64,000 nt of DNA from Rugamonas apoptosis. GTDB taxonomy: Bacteria; Pseudomonadota; Gammaproteobacteria; Burkholderiales; Burkholderiaceae_D. Shown here piece after piece: positions 43,627 through 51,481 of the stretch. The first letter of the stretch is position 1. Every line of letters begins with the position of its first letter. Below the pieces are notes generated by a model, which made no database searches, had not been told where the DNA came from, and worked only from the letters and a program-made list of their open reading frames with translations. Where the stretch lies: NCBI RefSeq assembly GCF_014042355.1, contig NZ_JACEZU010000018.1, positions 1 through 64,000 on the forward strand, given 5' to 3'. A program made the position numbers and the translations under genes.

Positions 43627-44625
43627 TCAGGCCGGGGTGGACAGCATGCTGTGCTGCTCCGGCGCGCTGGGCAGCGGGGCGGCCAGCGAGGCCGCGCAGC
43701 ACCGGTTTTTTCCGGAGCGCTTGGCTTGATACAGGGCCATGTCGGCCACGCCGATCAACGCATCCACCGAGTCGGCATCGTCCGGGAACAGGCTGATGCC
43801 GATGCTGGTGGACAGCTTGAGCGTGAGGCCGTTGATCTGGTAGGGCTCCGACACCGCCTCGATCAGCTTGGCGGCCGGTTCCTGGGCATCGTGCAAGGTC
43901 GATATATTGCCCAGCACGATCACGAATTCATCGCCGCCCACGCGGGCCACCGTATCTTCCTTGCGCGCGCAACCGGTGAGGCGGCGCGCCACCATCTTGA
44001 GCACTTCGTCGCCATAGGCGTGGCCATAGGTATCGTTGATGCCCTTGAAACCATCGAGGTCCAGATACATGACGGCCGCCTTGTCGTGCTGGCGCCTCGC
44101 ATGTTGCAGTACGGTGGCGATGCGGTCTTCCAGCAGGCGGCGGTTGGGCAGGCCCGTGAGCGGGTCGTGCAGCGCCAGTTCCTGCTGCTGTTTGCTGTAT
44201 TGAGCCAGTTCCTTGTACAGCAAACGCACTTCCAGCATGTTGTGGATGCGCTTGTGCACTTCCAGCAGGTCGAACGGTTTGCTGATGAAGTCGCGGGCAC
44301 CGGCTTCCAGCGCGGCGATCTTGAAGCTGGGCTGGGCCGTCAAGGCCAGCACCGGCAGGTAGCCGCCCTGTTCGATTTCCTTGAGTCCCTTCATGACCTG
44401 GAAGCCATTCAGGCCCGGCATTTGCAAGTCGAGCAGGATCAGGTCGTAGCAGTGCTGGCGGTGCAAGGGGCACACCTGTTCCGGCAACATGGTGGAGGTC
44501 ACGTCGGTATAGCTGGCATCGCGCAGAATTTCCAGCATCAGGTCGATATTGTCGGCACAATCATCCACCACCAGAATCTTGGCGTTCAGGATTTCATCTC
44601 GGCTCGGCATAGTATTCTCTGTCAT
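43627..44625 (-). CDS. Response regulator with GGDEF output (diguanylate cyclase)
   Basis: 332 aa. REC domain (about 15-135): VVDDCADNIDLML acidic pocket, phospho-acceptor Asp in LILLDLQMPGLNG and Lys in FISKPFDL. GGDEF domain (about 165-325): DPLTGLPNRRLLEDRI, MYLDLDGFKGINDTYGHAYG and VGGDEFVIVL, so it should make cyclic di-GMP. An I-site-like RxxD stands just before GGDEF: the residues there read RKEDTVARVGGDEF, which gives RKED. Start at MTENTMPSRDE. A candidate output for the kinases next to it. Confidence 0.92.
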   Translation of the reverse strand: MTENTMPSRDEILNAKILVVDDCADNIDLMLEILRDASYTDVTSTMLPEQVCPLHRQHCYDLILLDLQMPGLNGFQVMKGLKEIEQGGYLPVLALTAQPSFKIAALEAGARDFISKPFDLLEVHKRIHNMLEVRLLYKELAQYSKQQQELALHDPLTGLPNRRLLEDRIATVLQHARRQHDKAAVMYLDLDGFKGINDTYGHAYGDEVLKMVARRLTGCARKEDTVARVGGDEFVIVLGNISTLHDAQEPAAKLIEAVSEPYQINGLTLKLSTSIGISLFPDDADSVDALIGVADMALYQAKRSGKNRCCAASLAAPLPSAPEQHSMLSTPA

Positions 44626-44704
44626 TGCAGACGCCCCGGCACCCCGCCGGCGGCGTAATAAATCGATAATAACGCGCCCGGTTGAGACATGGCGCACGCG
44701 AGAG

Positions 44705-44730
44705 CAATTATTTCCACATGGAAATTATTG
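44705..44730. promoter_or_regulatory. Inverted repeat upstream of the REC-GGDEF gene
   Basis: AATTATTTCC-ACAT-GGAAATTATT, arms matching at 9 of 10 positions, about 80 bases upstream of the start on the minus strand and in an otherwise gene-free gap of 271 bases (44626-44896). Confidence 0.5.
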
Positions 44731-44896
44731 TACCGCGTTTTGATCCTTTTTAAAGTGTAGCAAACGCACAGAAAGTTGCTGTAGGACAGTGCCCCATGTG
44801 CGGGTAGGATTTGACTGTTGCTGCGTGGTAAGTTGATAGGACACTCATCCCGGCGCCGCGCGTCCCGTTAGCATAGTGATATTGTTTAATTATAAA

Positions 44897-46783
44897 CTAA
44901 GTCAGGCGCGGGGCAGCGCAGGCCGCGCCGCTGCCTGGCGCGCCGGGCTGGGCCAGCGGCAGGCGCACCGTGAAGCAAGCGCCGCGGCCTTCACCCTCGC
45001 TGGCCGCGCCGACGCTGCCGCCATGTTGTTCCACCAGGTGCTTGACGATGGCCAAGCCCAGGCCCAGCCCGCCATGGCGGCGCGTGGTGGACGAGTCGCC
45101 CTGGCGGAAGCGTTCGAACACATGGGCCAGGAATTCGGGCCGGATGCCCACCCCGTTGTCGCTGACGGCGATTTCCAGCTGGCCATCGGCCTGGCCCACG
45201 CGCACCGTGATGGTGCCGTCGCGCTCGGTGAACTTGAGCGCGTTGCTGAGCAGGTTCCAGATGATCTGCTGCAGCCGGCTGGGGTCGGCCGCCACCTGGC
45301 CGGCCAGCGGATCGAAGTGCCGTTCGATGCGGATCTGGCGCGCGTCGGCGGCCGGCTGCGCCGCATCGATGGCGGCCTCGGCGATCGTTTGCGGCGCCAG
45401 CAGTTGCACTTCGAGCCGCACTTTGCCGGAGGTGATGCGGCTCATGTCGAGCAAGTCCTCGATCAACTGGGCCTGGGCGCGGGCGTTGCGTTCGATGGTT
45501 TGCAGGCCGCGCTGCACGTCGGCCACCTCGCGGCTGCCGCGGCGCAACACCTGGGCCCAGCCCAGGATGGCCGTGAGCGGGGTGCGCAATTCGTGCGACA
45601 GGGTGGCCAGGAAATCATCCTTGAGGCGGCTGGTGCGCTCGGCTTCGGCGCGCGCGCAGCGTTCGCTGTCGAGCAATACCTTGCGCTCCTCGGCCGCATG
45701 CTGGGCCGCCGCATACAGGCGCGCGTTGTCGATCGCGACGGCGGCCTGGGCGGCGATGCCGCCGATGATGCGCTCCGTACGCTCGCTGAACATGTCCGGC
45801 TCCGGGTGGCCGAAATACAGGCTGCCCACCACTTCGCCCGAACGCGACACGACGGGCACGGCCAGGTAGCTGCGGATCACGGGCGACATGGCCGCGTCGT
45901 CGCGCATGGACTGGGCATGGCGCGGGTCGCGCAGCAGGTCGTTGCTGCGCACCGTGCCTTCGCCGCGCAGGCCGATGCCGAACAGAGGGCTGGCGCGGGG
46001 CCGGCCGAAACTGGGGAATTGCGCTGGCGCGCTGCCGGACAGGGCGTGCAGCATCTGGGGCGCGCCTTCCGCGTCGCCGCTGTGGTAGTAGAACGCGCCG
46101 TAGCGGGCGCCGCTGATACTGGTGGCCGCGTCCGTCACTTCCTGCAGCAGGGACGGCAGGTCACGGGTGGAGGCCAGCGCGCTGCCGGTGCTGTTGAGCA
46201 GTTCGAGCACGGTCGTCTCATCCCGCAAGGCTTCCTGGGCGCGCTTGACCTGGTCCACGTCGGTGCTGGTGCCGAACCAGCGCAACGCCGGGCCGCCGCC
46301 ATCGCGCACGGGATTGGCGCGGGTCAGGAACCAGCGGTACTGACCGTCCGCGCCACGGATCGGCACTTCCATCTCGAATGGCTGGTCGCTGGCCAGCGAG
46401 GCGTGCCAGCGCGCCATCAATTGCGGCAGGCAGTCCGGCGCGTAGACGGCGGGCCAGCCGGCCACCCCGGTCTGCTCGGGCGTGGTGCCCGTGTAGGCAT
46501 ACCAGCGCTCGTTGCACCAGATCATATTGCCATCGCGTCCCGCGATCCAGGCCAGTTGCGGCATGGCGTTGGCCAGTGCCCGCATTTCTTCCTCGCCCAG
46601 CCGCAAGCGGTCGCGCAAGGTTTGCTCATTGCGCAGCAGGGCCGTGTTGCGTTCCTCGGCCTGGCGCAACGATTCCCGCAGTACGGCGACTTCGGTATCG
46701 TGGTCGTCAGCGGATGCGGCGGACTGGATAGTTTTTGCCGGGGCGAAACGGACGCTGCCCGTCGGCTCAGTGGTTAAGGTCAT
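44897..46783 (-). CDS. PAS-GAF sensor histidine kinase
   Basis: 628 aa, no membrane segment. A PAS domain (about 80-205; AWIAGRDGNMIWCNERWYAY and VPIRGADGQYRWFLTRANPV), a GAF domain (about 225-385; SISGARYGAFYYHSGDAEGA, VVSRSGEVVGSLYFGHPEPD), HisKA with LATLSHELRTPLTAILGWAQ and HATPase with IIWNLLSNALKFTERDG and GGLGLGLAIVKHLVEQHGG. All catalytic boxes are present. The PAS part recalls bacterial light or redox sensors but no cofactor cysteine was pinned down. The next upstream gene on the same strand is a PAS-REC protein, a likely partner. Start at MTLTTEPTGSVRF. Confidence 0.9.
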   Translation of the reverse strand: MTLTTEPTGSVRFAPAKTIQSAASADDHDTEVAVLRESLRQAEERNTALLRNEQTLRDRLRLGEEEMRALANAMPQLAWIAGRDGNMIWCNERWYAYTGTTPEQTGVAGWPAVYAPDCLPQLMARWHASLASDQPFEMEVPIRGADGQYRWFLTRANPVRDGGGPALRWFGTSTDVDQVKRAQEALRDETTVLELLNSTGSALASTRDLPSLLQEVTDAATSISGARYGAFYYHSGDAEGAPQMLHALSGSAPAQFPSFGRPRASPLFGIGLRGEGTVRSNDLLRDPRHAQSMRDDAAMSPVIRSYLAVPVVSRSGEVVGSLYFGHPEPDMFSERTERIIGGIAAQAAVAIDNARLYAAAQHAAEERKVLLDSERCARAEAERTSRLKDDFLATLSHELRTPLTAILGWAQVLRRGSREVADVQRGLQTIERNARAQAQLIEDLLDMSRITSGKVRLEVQLLAPQTIAEAAIDAAQPAADARQIRIERHFDPLAGQVAADPSRLQQIIWNLLSNALKFTERDGTITVRVGQADGQLEIAVSDNGVGIRPEFLAHVFERFRQGDSSTTRRHGGLGLGLAIVKHLVEQHGGSVGAASEGEGRGACFTVRLPLAQPGAPGSGAACAAPRLT

Positions 46784-46929
46784 GGGTGAGTCGTTGCCCT
46801 TGTGAAGCGGTGCAATATCGGCCAGGCCAGCGGGACGAGATGAGACGTGCGGTTTCTTTAGGCCGATGACAATATTGTAGCTGGCCCGACAAGCGACGGG
46901 GCACACGATAGCCGCGCCGTGGTGTCGGA

Positions 46930-47760
46930 CTATTTCGCCTCATCGTGTAGGCGGCGGCCGATAGTGGTCAGGGCATGTTGCAATTGCGCCAGTTCGTAGG
47001 GTTTCTGCAAGGTGGACACGGGCCAGGGCAAGTGGCGCGTGAGCGCGTCGCCATAGCCGGACACGAATAGCAGTTGCAGGGCGGGATGACGGGCCAGCGC
47101 CTGGCCCGCCAGTTCCACGCCGGACATGCCGGGCAGGCTAACGTCGGTGAACAGGATATCGACCGGCCCCTGTTCCAGCGCCGGCAGGGCGGCCTCGCCG
47201 CTGGCCACGGCCCGGACCTCGTGGCCCAGCGCGCGCAGCGTTTCGCAAGCCAGGTAGCGCGCGTCGGTATTGTCTTCCACCACCAGGATGCGCAGCGGAG
47301 CATGGGGCGGCGCGCTCGCGGGCACGGTAGCCGCTGGCGTGAGCGTGCACAGGATGCCGGCCACGGTACCGTCCGCATCGCGCACCGGGGTGTAATACAA
47401 GTCGCACGGCAGTTGGGTGGGCGCGCCGTCGCGCCATACGGTCAGCGGCTGGGCGCGGTAGCTGGCGCTGTGGCCGTGCCAGGCATGGTCGATGACGGCG
47501 GCGCTCCAACTCCAGGCCGGCGGCAACACGGACGGCACATTGCCACCGGGCGCTTGCAGGTTGGGCATGCCGTTGAAGGCGGCGTAGGCATCGTTGTAGA
47601 GCATGACTTGTTCGCGGCCCCACATCAGCAACATGGGGGTGGGGCAGTTGAGCAGGATATCGATCGCCGTTCGCAGTCCCGGTGGCCAGCAGACGGGCTC
47701 GCCCAGACAGGTGAGCGACCAGTCTGGGGCAGGGGGCACGACGCTGTCGGACAGGTTCAT
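46930..47760 (-). CDS. PAS-REC single-domain response regulator
   Basis: 276 aa. N-terminal PAS-like half (about 20-145): CPTPMLLMWGREQVMLYNDA and LPCDLYYTPVRDADGTVAGI. C-terminal REC (about 155-270): VVEDNTDARYLACETL, Asp in ILFTDVSLPGMSG and Lys in TLQKPYEL. No DNA-binding or enzymatic output. It may act as phosphate acceptor or sink for the kinase that follows, 146 bases downstream. Start at MNLSDSVVPPAPD. Confidence 0.88.
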   Translation of the reverse strand: MNLSDSVVPPAPDWSLTCLGEPVCWPPGLRTAIDILLNCPTPMLLMWGREQVMLYNDAYAAFNGMPNLQAPGGNVPSVLPPAWSWSAAVIDHAWHGHSASYRAQPLTVWRDGAPTQLPCDLYYTPVRDADGTVAGILCTLTPAATVPASAPPHAPLRILVVEDNTDARYLACETLRALGHEVRAVASGEAALPALEQGPVDILFTDVSLPGMSGVELAGQALARHPALQLLFVSGYGDALTRHLPWPVSTLQKPYELAQLQHALTTIGRRLHDEAK

Positions 47761-47800
47761 GCTTAAATCGTACACCAATTGGCAGCCTGAACCTACGGAC

Positions 47801-47876
47801 AAAAAAAAGCCCGCTACGGAAGCGGGCTGAATCTATTTCCTTGGAGGAGATAGAGGAGACAGGTGAATGATGCCGG
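47801..47876 (-). ncRNA. Candidate small RNA with anti-Shine-Dalgarno stretch
   Basis: On the minus strand, a -10-like TATAAC (47888 to 47883) would start a transcript near 47876. The next about 75 bases hold two copies of a CTCCTC stretch (GTCTCCTCTATCTCCTCC), complementary to ribosome binding sites, then an intrinsic terminator: AGCCCGCT-TCCGT-AGCGGGCT followed by eight T (47828 to 47801). No protein-coding gene ends here to need that terminator. A CU-rich single-stranded target-binding region plus terminator is the usual build of base-pairing small RNAs. The -35 box is weak and the start is a guess. It could be the 3' end of an unseen transcript. Confidence 0.55.
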
Positions 47877-48187
47877 AATGCAGTTATAGATGCCAATTTA
47901 GACTTGTGATACAAGGCATCACTGGCATGAATGAAGCAAGTCGATTCCCTGGCGGCCATGAAAACGGTGGGTGCGCGGTGTTAGTTGGCAGAAGGTGCTG
48001 GACAAGCACGGTGAACCTCCCTATAATCTTGCTTCTTTCGGACGGCAAGCCTTCTGAAAGAGGCAATAAACGCGGTTTTTACGTTATTGCGGAGTAGTTG
48101 ATTCGGTGGTTGTATCGCCAAGCCAACTAAGCGATTGAAAATATCGCACTTTGCAAAATTTAATTAATGCGTTACAATGTTGCTTAA
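47830..48187. other. Intergenic stretch before the tRNA-Arg cluster
   Basis: Holds the probable promoter of the small RNA and the promoter of the first tRNA-Arg gene. A 76-codon plus-strand frame at 47867 follows a GGAGGAGATAGAGGAG run, but that run is the complement of the small RNA's CU stretch and the frame has no protein-like character. Confidence 0.4.
48151..48178 (+). promoter_or_regulatory. Promoter of tRNA-Arg copy 1
   Basis: -35 TTGCAA (48151-48156), 16-base spacer, -10 TACAAT (48173-48178), ten bases before the tRNA. Confidence 0.65.
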
Positions 48188-48264
48188 GCGGCTGTAGCTC
48201 AGCTGGATAGAGTACTTGGCTACGAACCAAGGGGTCGTGGGTTCGATTCCTGCCAGCCGCACCA
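48188..48264 (+). tRNA. tRNA-Arg(ACG), copy 1
   Basis: 77 bases. Acceptor GCGGCTG / CAGCCGC, anticodon loop CTACGAA (ACG, read as inosine), CCA encoded. Unlike the other copies, only a degenerate hairpin follows (around 48273-48295). Confidence 0.98.
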
Positions 48265-48412
48265 GAATATTGGGATCAGATCGTCGGGTCTGATTGTAGT
48301 GTCAAGTTGTACCGGGGTTCGCCCCACAGGGAGTACGTCACCATCGTATGACGTTGCAAGAAGTAGAGTGTGGCATTTCTTCAAGGAATGTTTCGCGAAG
48401 CGGAAAACCTGT

Positions 48413-48418
48413 TATAAT
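48413..48418 (+). promoter_or_regulatory. -10 box of tRNA-Arg copy 2
   Basis: TATAAT, consensus, 10 bases before the tRNA. TTTCGC at 48391-48396 is a poor -35 candidate. Confidence 0.6.
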
Positions 48419-48428
48419 GTTGTTTTTT

Positions 48429-48505
48429 GCGGCTGTAGCTCAGCTGGATAGAGTACTTGGCTACGAACCAAGGGGTCGTGGGTTCGATTCCTGCCAGCCG
48501 CACCA
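48429..48505 (+). tRNA. tRNA-Arg(ACG), copy 2
   Basis: 77 bases, identical to copies 1 and 3. CCA encoded. Own -10 box upstream and terminator downstream. Confidence 0.98.
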
Positions 48506-48512
48506 GAATATC

Positions 48513-48543
48513 GGGGTCAGATTGCAAAATCTGACCCCTTTTT
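48513..48543 (+). terminator. Terminator after tRNA-Arg copy 2
   Basis: GGGGTCAGATT / AATCTGACCCC stem with a GCAA loop, followed by TTTTT. Identical to that of copy 3. Confidence 0.93.
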
Positions 48544-48593
48544 CTTTTCCGAATGTGTTTCATCCGCGGGGAAGTGAAAGCCACAATTTCCTA

Positions 48594-48622
48594 TTGGCAT
48601 ACACAAACACCCCTGCTATAAT
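48594..48622 (+). promoter_or_regulatory. Promoter of tRNA-Arg copy 3
   Basis: -35 TTGGCA (48594-48599), 17-base spacer, -10 TATAAT (48617-48622). Confidence 0.75.
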
Positions 48623-48632
48623 CTTGCCTCGC

Positions 48633-48709
48633 GCGGCTGTAGCTCAGCTGGATAGAGTACTTGGCTACGAACCAAGGGGTCGTGGGTTCGATTCCTGCCA
48701 GCCGCACCA
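48633..48709 (+). tRNA. tRNA-Arg(ACG), copy 3
   Basis: 77 bases, identical to copies 1 and 2. CCA encoded. Confidence 0.98.
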
Positions 48710-48716
48710 GAATATC

Positions 48717-48747
48717 GGGGTCAGATTGCAAAATCTGACCCCTTTTT
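48717..48747 (+). terminator. Terminator after tRNA-Arg copy 3
   Basis: Same stem, loop and T-run as after copy 2, showing that tRNA and terminator were duplicated as one unit. Confidence 0.93.
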
Positions 48748-48853
48748 CTATTTCAGCTTCCGTTTCCCTCCTGTATTGCCTTTCCCACATTCTTATTGGC
48801 TTTTGCAATGAAATAGCCGATGATCTGAAGCATCATCGAAGAGGGAAGTGTTC

Positions 48854-49999
48854 ATGACCGTCATCACCTGCATAGAAGACTTGCGCGTCCTGGCGCAAAA
48901 ACGCGTGCCGCGCATGTTCTACGATTACGCCGACGCCGGTTCCTGGACGGAATCGACCTACCGCGCCAACAGCAGCGACTTCGCCGCCATCAAATTTCGC
49001 CAGCGGGTGGCCGTCAACCTGGAAAACCGCACGCTGAAAAGCACCATGGTCGGGCAGGAAGTGGCCATGCCGGTGGCGCTCGCGCCCACCGGGCTGACGG
49101 GCATGCAGCACGCGGACGGCGAAATCCTCGCCGCGCGCGCGGCCGAACGCTTCGGCGTGCCGTTCACGCTGTCCACCATGAGCATCTGCTCGATCGAAGA
49201 TATCGCCGCCCATACTTCCCAGCCGTTCTGGTTCCAGTTGTATGTGATGAAGGACCGCGAGTTCATCAACCGCCTGATCGACCGCGCCAAGGCCGCGCGC
49301 TGCTCGGCGCTGGTGCTGACGCTGGACTTGCAGGTGCTGGGCCAGCGCCACAAGGATATACGCAACGGTTTGTCGGCGCCGCCCAAGCTGACGTTGGCCA
49401 ACATCGTCAACATGGCCACCAAGCCGCGCTGGTGCCTGGGTATGGCCGGCACGCGGCGGCGCAGCTTTGGCAACATCGTCGGCCATGCTTCGTCCGTGTC
49501 GGACATGTCCTCGCTGTCCGCCTGGACCAACCAGCAGTTCGACCTGAGCCTGTCGTGGAAGGATGTGGAATGGATCAAGCAGCGCTGGGGCGGTAAGCTG
49601 ATCATCAAAGGCATCATGGATGCCGAAGACGCAAGGCTGGCGGTGGAGAGTGGCGCCGATGCGCTGATCGTCTCCAACCACGGCGGGCGGCAACTCGATG
49701 GCGCGCAATCGTCGATCGGCGCGCTGCCAGGCATTGTGGAAGCGGTGGGCAAGCGGATCGAAGTGCACATGGACGGCGGCATCCGCTCCGGGCAGGATGT
49801 GATCAAGGCGCTGGCGCTGGGCGCGCGCGGCGTGTATATCGGCCGGCCATTCCTGTACGGGCTGGGCGCGATGGGCGAGCAGGGCGTGAGCAAATGCCTG
49901 GAGATTATCCGCAATGAGCTCGATTTGACGATGGCGTTTTGCGGGCTGCGCGACGTGCAGCAGGTGGATCGGAATATTCTGTTGCCGGGGACGTTCTAA
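48854..49999 (+). CDS. lldD: FMN-dependent alpha-hydroxyacid (L-lactate) dehydrogenase
   Basis: 381 aa. Oxidises L-lactate or a related 2-hydroxy acid with FMN, usually at the inner membrane. The pattern matches LldD: MFYDYADAGSWTESTYRANS near the start, PVALAPTGLTGMQHADGEIL, FWFQLYVMKDREFINRLIDR and the active-site block IVSNHGGRQLDGAQSS (catalytic His) with MDGGIRSGQDVIKALALGA. The ATG at 48854 follows GAGGGAAG; a GTG six bases upstream is less likely. No lactate permease or lldR lies nearby, so the exact substrate is open. Confidence 0.92.
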   Translation: MTVITCIEDLRVLAQKRVPRMFYDYADAGSWTESTYRANSSDFAAIKFRQRVAVNLENRTLKSTMVGQEVAMPVALAPTGLTGMQHADGEILAARAAERFGVPFTLSTMSICSIEDIAAHTSQPFWFQLYVMKDREFINRLIDRAKAARCSALVLTLDLQVLGQRHKDIRNGLSAPPKLTLANIVNMATKPRWCLGMAGTRRRSFGNIVGHASSVSDMSSLSAWTNQQFDLSLSWKDVEWIKQRWGGKLIIKGIMDAEDARLAVESGADALIVSNHGGRQLDGAQSSIGALPGIVEAVGKRIEVHMDGGIRSGQDVIKALALGARGVYIGRPFLYGLGAMGEQGVSKCLEIIRNELDLTMAFCGLRDVQQVDRNILLPGTF

Positions 50000-50141
50000 A
50001 TTGCGGCAAGGGTTTAGTTGATTGCCAAGAATGCAAGTGTGCGGTACGCTTTGGTATTCCGCGCTGTAGGGTGGGTGATGGATGAGGTGCATTTTTTGAA
50101 GGGAAAGCGTGCCTCGATTCCTGTTTTGTTGATGGTGACCA

Positions 50142-50360
50142 ATGAGCGAGTTTAAATTCAATATTTTTGGCGCCCACATCGCCGTGACGGGGGAGGCTGG
50201 TTCATGGCGTGCCTTTATTCTTGGCGCGGAGGGCAAGCGCAGGGCCGCTGATTTTGTGGTGCCGGACGACGTGGCGGAACATGAGCTGTGCGAATATCTG
50301 GCCGACCTGTTTCATGAACATGCGACGCCGAGGAATAGCACGGCCAAACAATTGCTGTAG
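50142..50360 (+). CDS. Small conserved protein, DUF7661-like
   Basis: 72 aa. The pattern KFNIFGAHIAVTGEAGSWRA, FILGAEGKRRAADFVVPDDV and YLADLFHEHATPRNSTAKQL fits a widespread family of about 70-residue proteins of unknown function (DUF7661-type from memory). Soluble, no signal peptide. It lies 19 bases before the next exported protein on the same strand. Confidence 0.75.
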   Translation: MSEFKFNIFGAHIAVTGEAGSWRAFILGAEGKRRAADFVVPDDVAEHELCEYLADLFHEHATPRNSTAKQLL

Positions 50361-50379
50361 CGCGTACTGGCAGGTGACC

Positions 50380-50784
50380 ATGAGACGCGCGATCTTACTT
50401 GTCACTTCTCTACTTGTCGCCTCGTCGGCGCTTGCTCAGGTATCTGCGGCTGCCAATTCTGGCATTGAAGGTGCAAGCCAATTCATCACATCTGATGGCG
50501 CATACCTCCTGCATTCGGTCCAACGAAAAACGCCGAATGTGTTACGGATGCACCATGGCGATGATGACGTTTCGAAGGTGCAGAAAAGGACGCCGATAAA
50601 TCCGCAAGCGATCGAAACAACGCTATCAATTGCGCTTGCGCAAGCTTGGAAAAGAGGATTTATCGAGGTAGGCGTGGAGGAAACCAGGCGAGTGCTTTTG
50701 GAATGCCAGCAAGAAACCTCGGTAGTGCTAACCATGCCATTTATGCGCAGTGATGCGCAGCAGGCGCACTGTTATAGATTTTAA
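50380..50784 (+). CDS. Exported hypothetical protein
   Basis: 134 aa. Signal peptide MRRAILLVTSLLVASSALAQ. The mature part has no domain I recognise: LQLHS-type Ser/Thr-rich start, a charged middle (MHHGDDDVSKVQKRTPINPQ) and two cysteines (LECQQETS, AHCYRF) that might pair. Slightly lower GC than the neighbours. Confidence 0.6.
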   Translation: MRRAILLVTSLLVASSALAQVSAAANSGIEGASQFITSDGAYLLHSVQRKTPNVLRMHHGDDDVSKVQKRTPINPQAIETTLSIALAQAWKRGFIEVGVEETRRVLLECQQETSVVLTMPFMRSDAQQAHCYRF

Positions 50785-50875
50785 TGCGTCATGGATGGCT
50801 CTCGTTGTCGGGATCCAACCTCGACAGGAATGAACGCTTAACCCCACATTTCAAGAACAATCGGACAGAAATCGC

Positions 50876-51244
50876 ATGGAAAATACTTCGCCGCTCGCCG
50901 TTATTCAAGCGCAACTCGACGCATTTAATGCCAAGGATATCGACGCGTTCCTAAGCACCTACTCACCGGACGCCGAGCAGTTTGCATTACATGGCGAACG
51001 GCTTGCGAAGGGTCATGCTGAGTTGCGACCGCGATATATGGCCCGGTTCGAAGAGCCGAATCTGCTCGCCCGACTGTTGTCGCGCACGGTGATGGGCAAT
51101 ATCGTGACCGACCTTGAACTTATTACCCGCGATTTTCCGGAAGGCCCAGGTACACAAGAGATGTTGTGCATCTACGAAGTCGTGGATGGGCGCATCCAGC
51201 GGGCCTCGTTTGCCCCTGGCCAAAAGATCCTGAAACACCGGTGA
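50876..51244 (+). CDS. NTF2-like protein (steroid-isomerase type)
   Basis: 122 aa, no signal peptide. NTF2-like fold: VIQAQLDAFNAKDIDAFLST, VMGNIVTDLELITRDFPEGP and MLCIYEVVDGRIQRASFAPG. This fits the SnoaL/steroid delta-isomerase group widely found as stand-alone proteins. Shares motifs with the secreted protein at 1957-2397. Substrate unknown. Confidence 0.85.
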   Translation: MENTSPLAVIQAQLDAFNAKDIDAFLSTYSPDAEQFALHGERLAKGHAELRPRYMARFEEPNLLARLLSRTVMGNIVTDLELITRDFPEGPGTQEMLCIYEVVDGRIQRASFAPGQKILKHR

Positions 51245-51263
51245 AACATCGGTATCGAAACAT

Positions 51264-51455
51264 CGGTGTCACGAAACATCGGTGTCAGGTCTGTCATTCG
51301 GACACGTGAGCATCATCTTTGAGCAAGATCAATATCGTTTCTAAGATCTATGGATATGAAACCACTTTTTATGAAATCGAATACCATTTGCGCACTTTGA
51401 GATATATCAAATGCGCACGCTGCTTGTCCAATTGTCAGACCTGACACCGGTTTTT
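51264..51455. repeat. Inverted-repeat element (MITE or REP-like) with short direct repeats
   Basis: A perfect 14-base inverted repeat CGGTGTCAGGTCTG (51280-51293) / CAGACCTGACACCG (51436-51449) brackets an AT-rich interior. The arms share further inner bases (GGACA), so each is about 25 bases. Just before it, GAAACATCGGT occurs three times (from 51243, 51257 and 51273). The right arm plus TTTTTT could also act as a terminator. It fills the 237-base gap 51245-51481; nothing else was seen there. Confidence 0.6.
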
Positions 51456-51481
51456 TAAACTATCACCCCAAGGAATCCACC

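Noticed and set aside
44897..46783. Photoreceptor (LOV) reading of the PAS domain in the kinase
   Set aside because: The cysteine motif needed for flavin adduct formation (NCRFL type) is not present.
47867..48097. 76-codon plus-strand gene with a strong ribosome-binding-like run
   Set aside because: The purine run is better explained as the complement of the small RNA's CU stretch, and the encoded sequence has no protein-like pattern.
51319..51332. TTGAG-CAAG-ATCAA as a third FNR box
   Set aside because: One mismatch, inside the inverted-repeat element and about 150 bases from the next start. Too weak to call.
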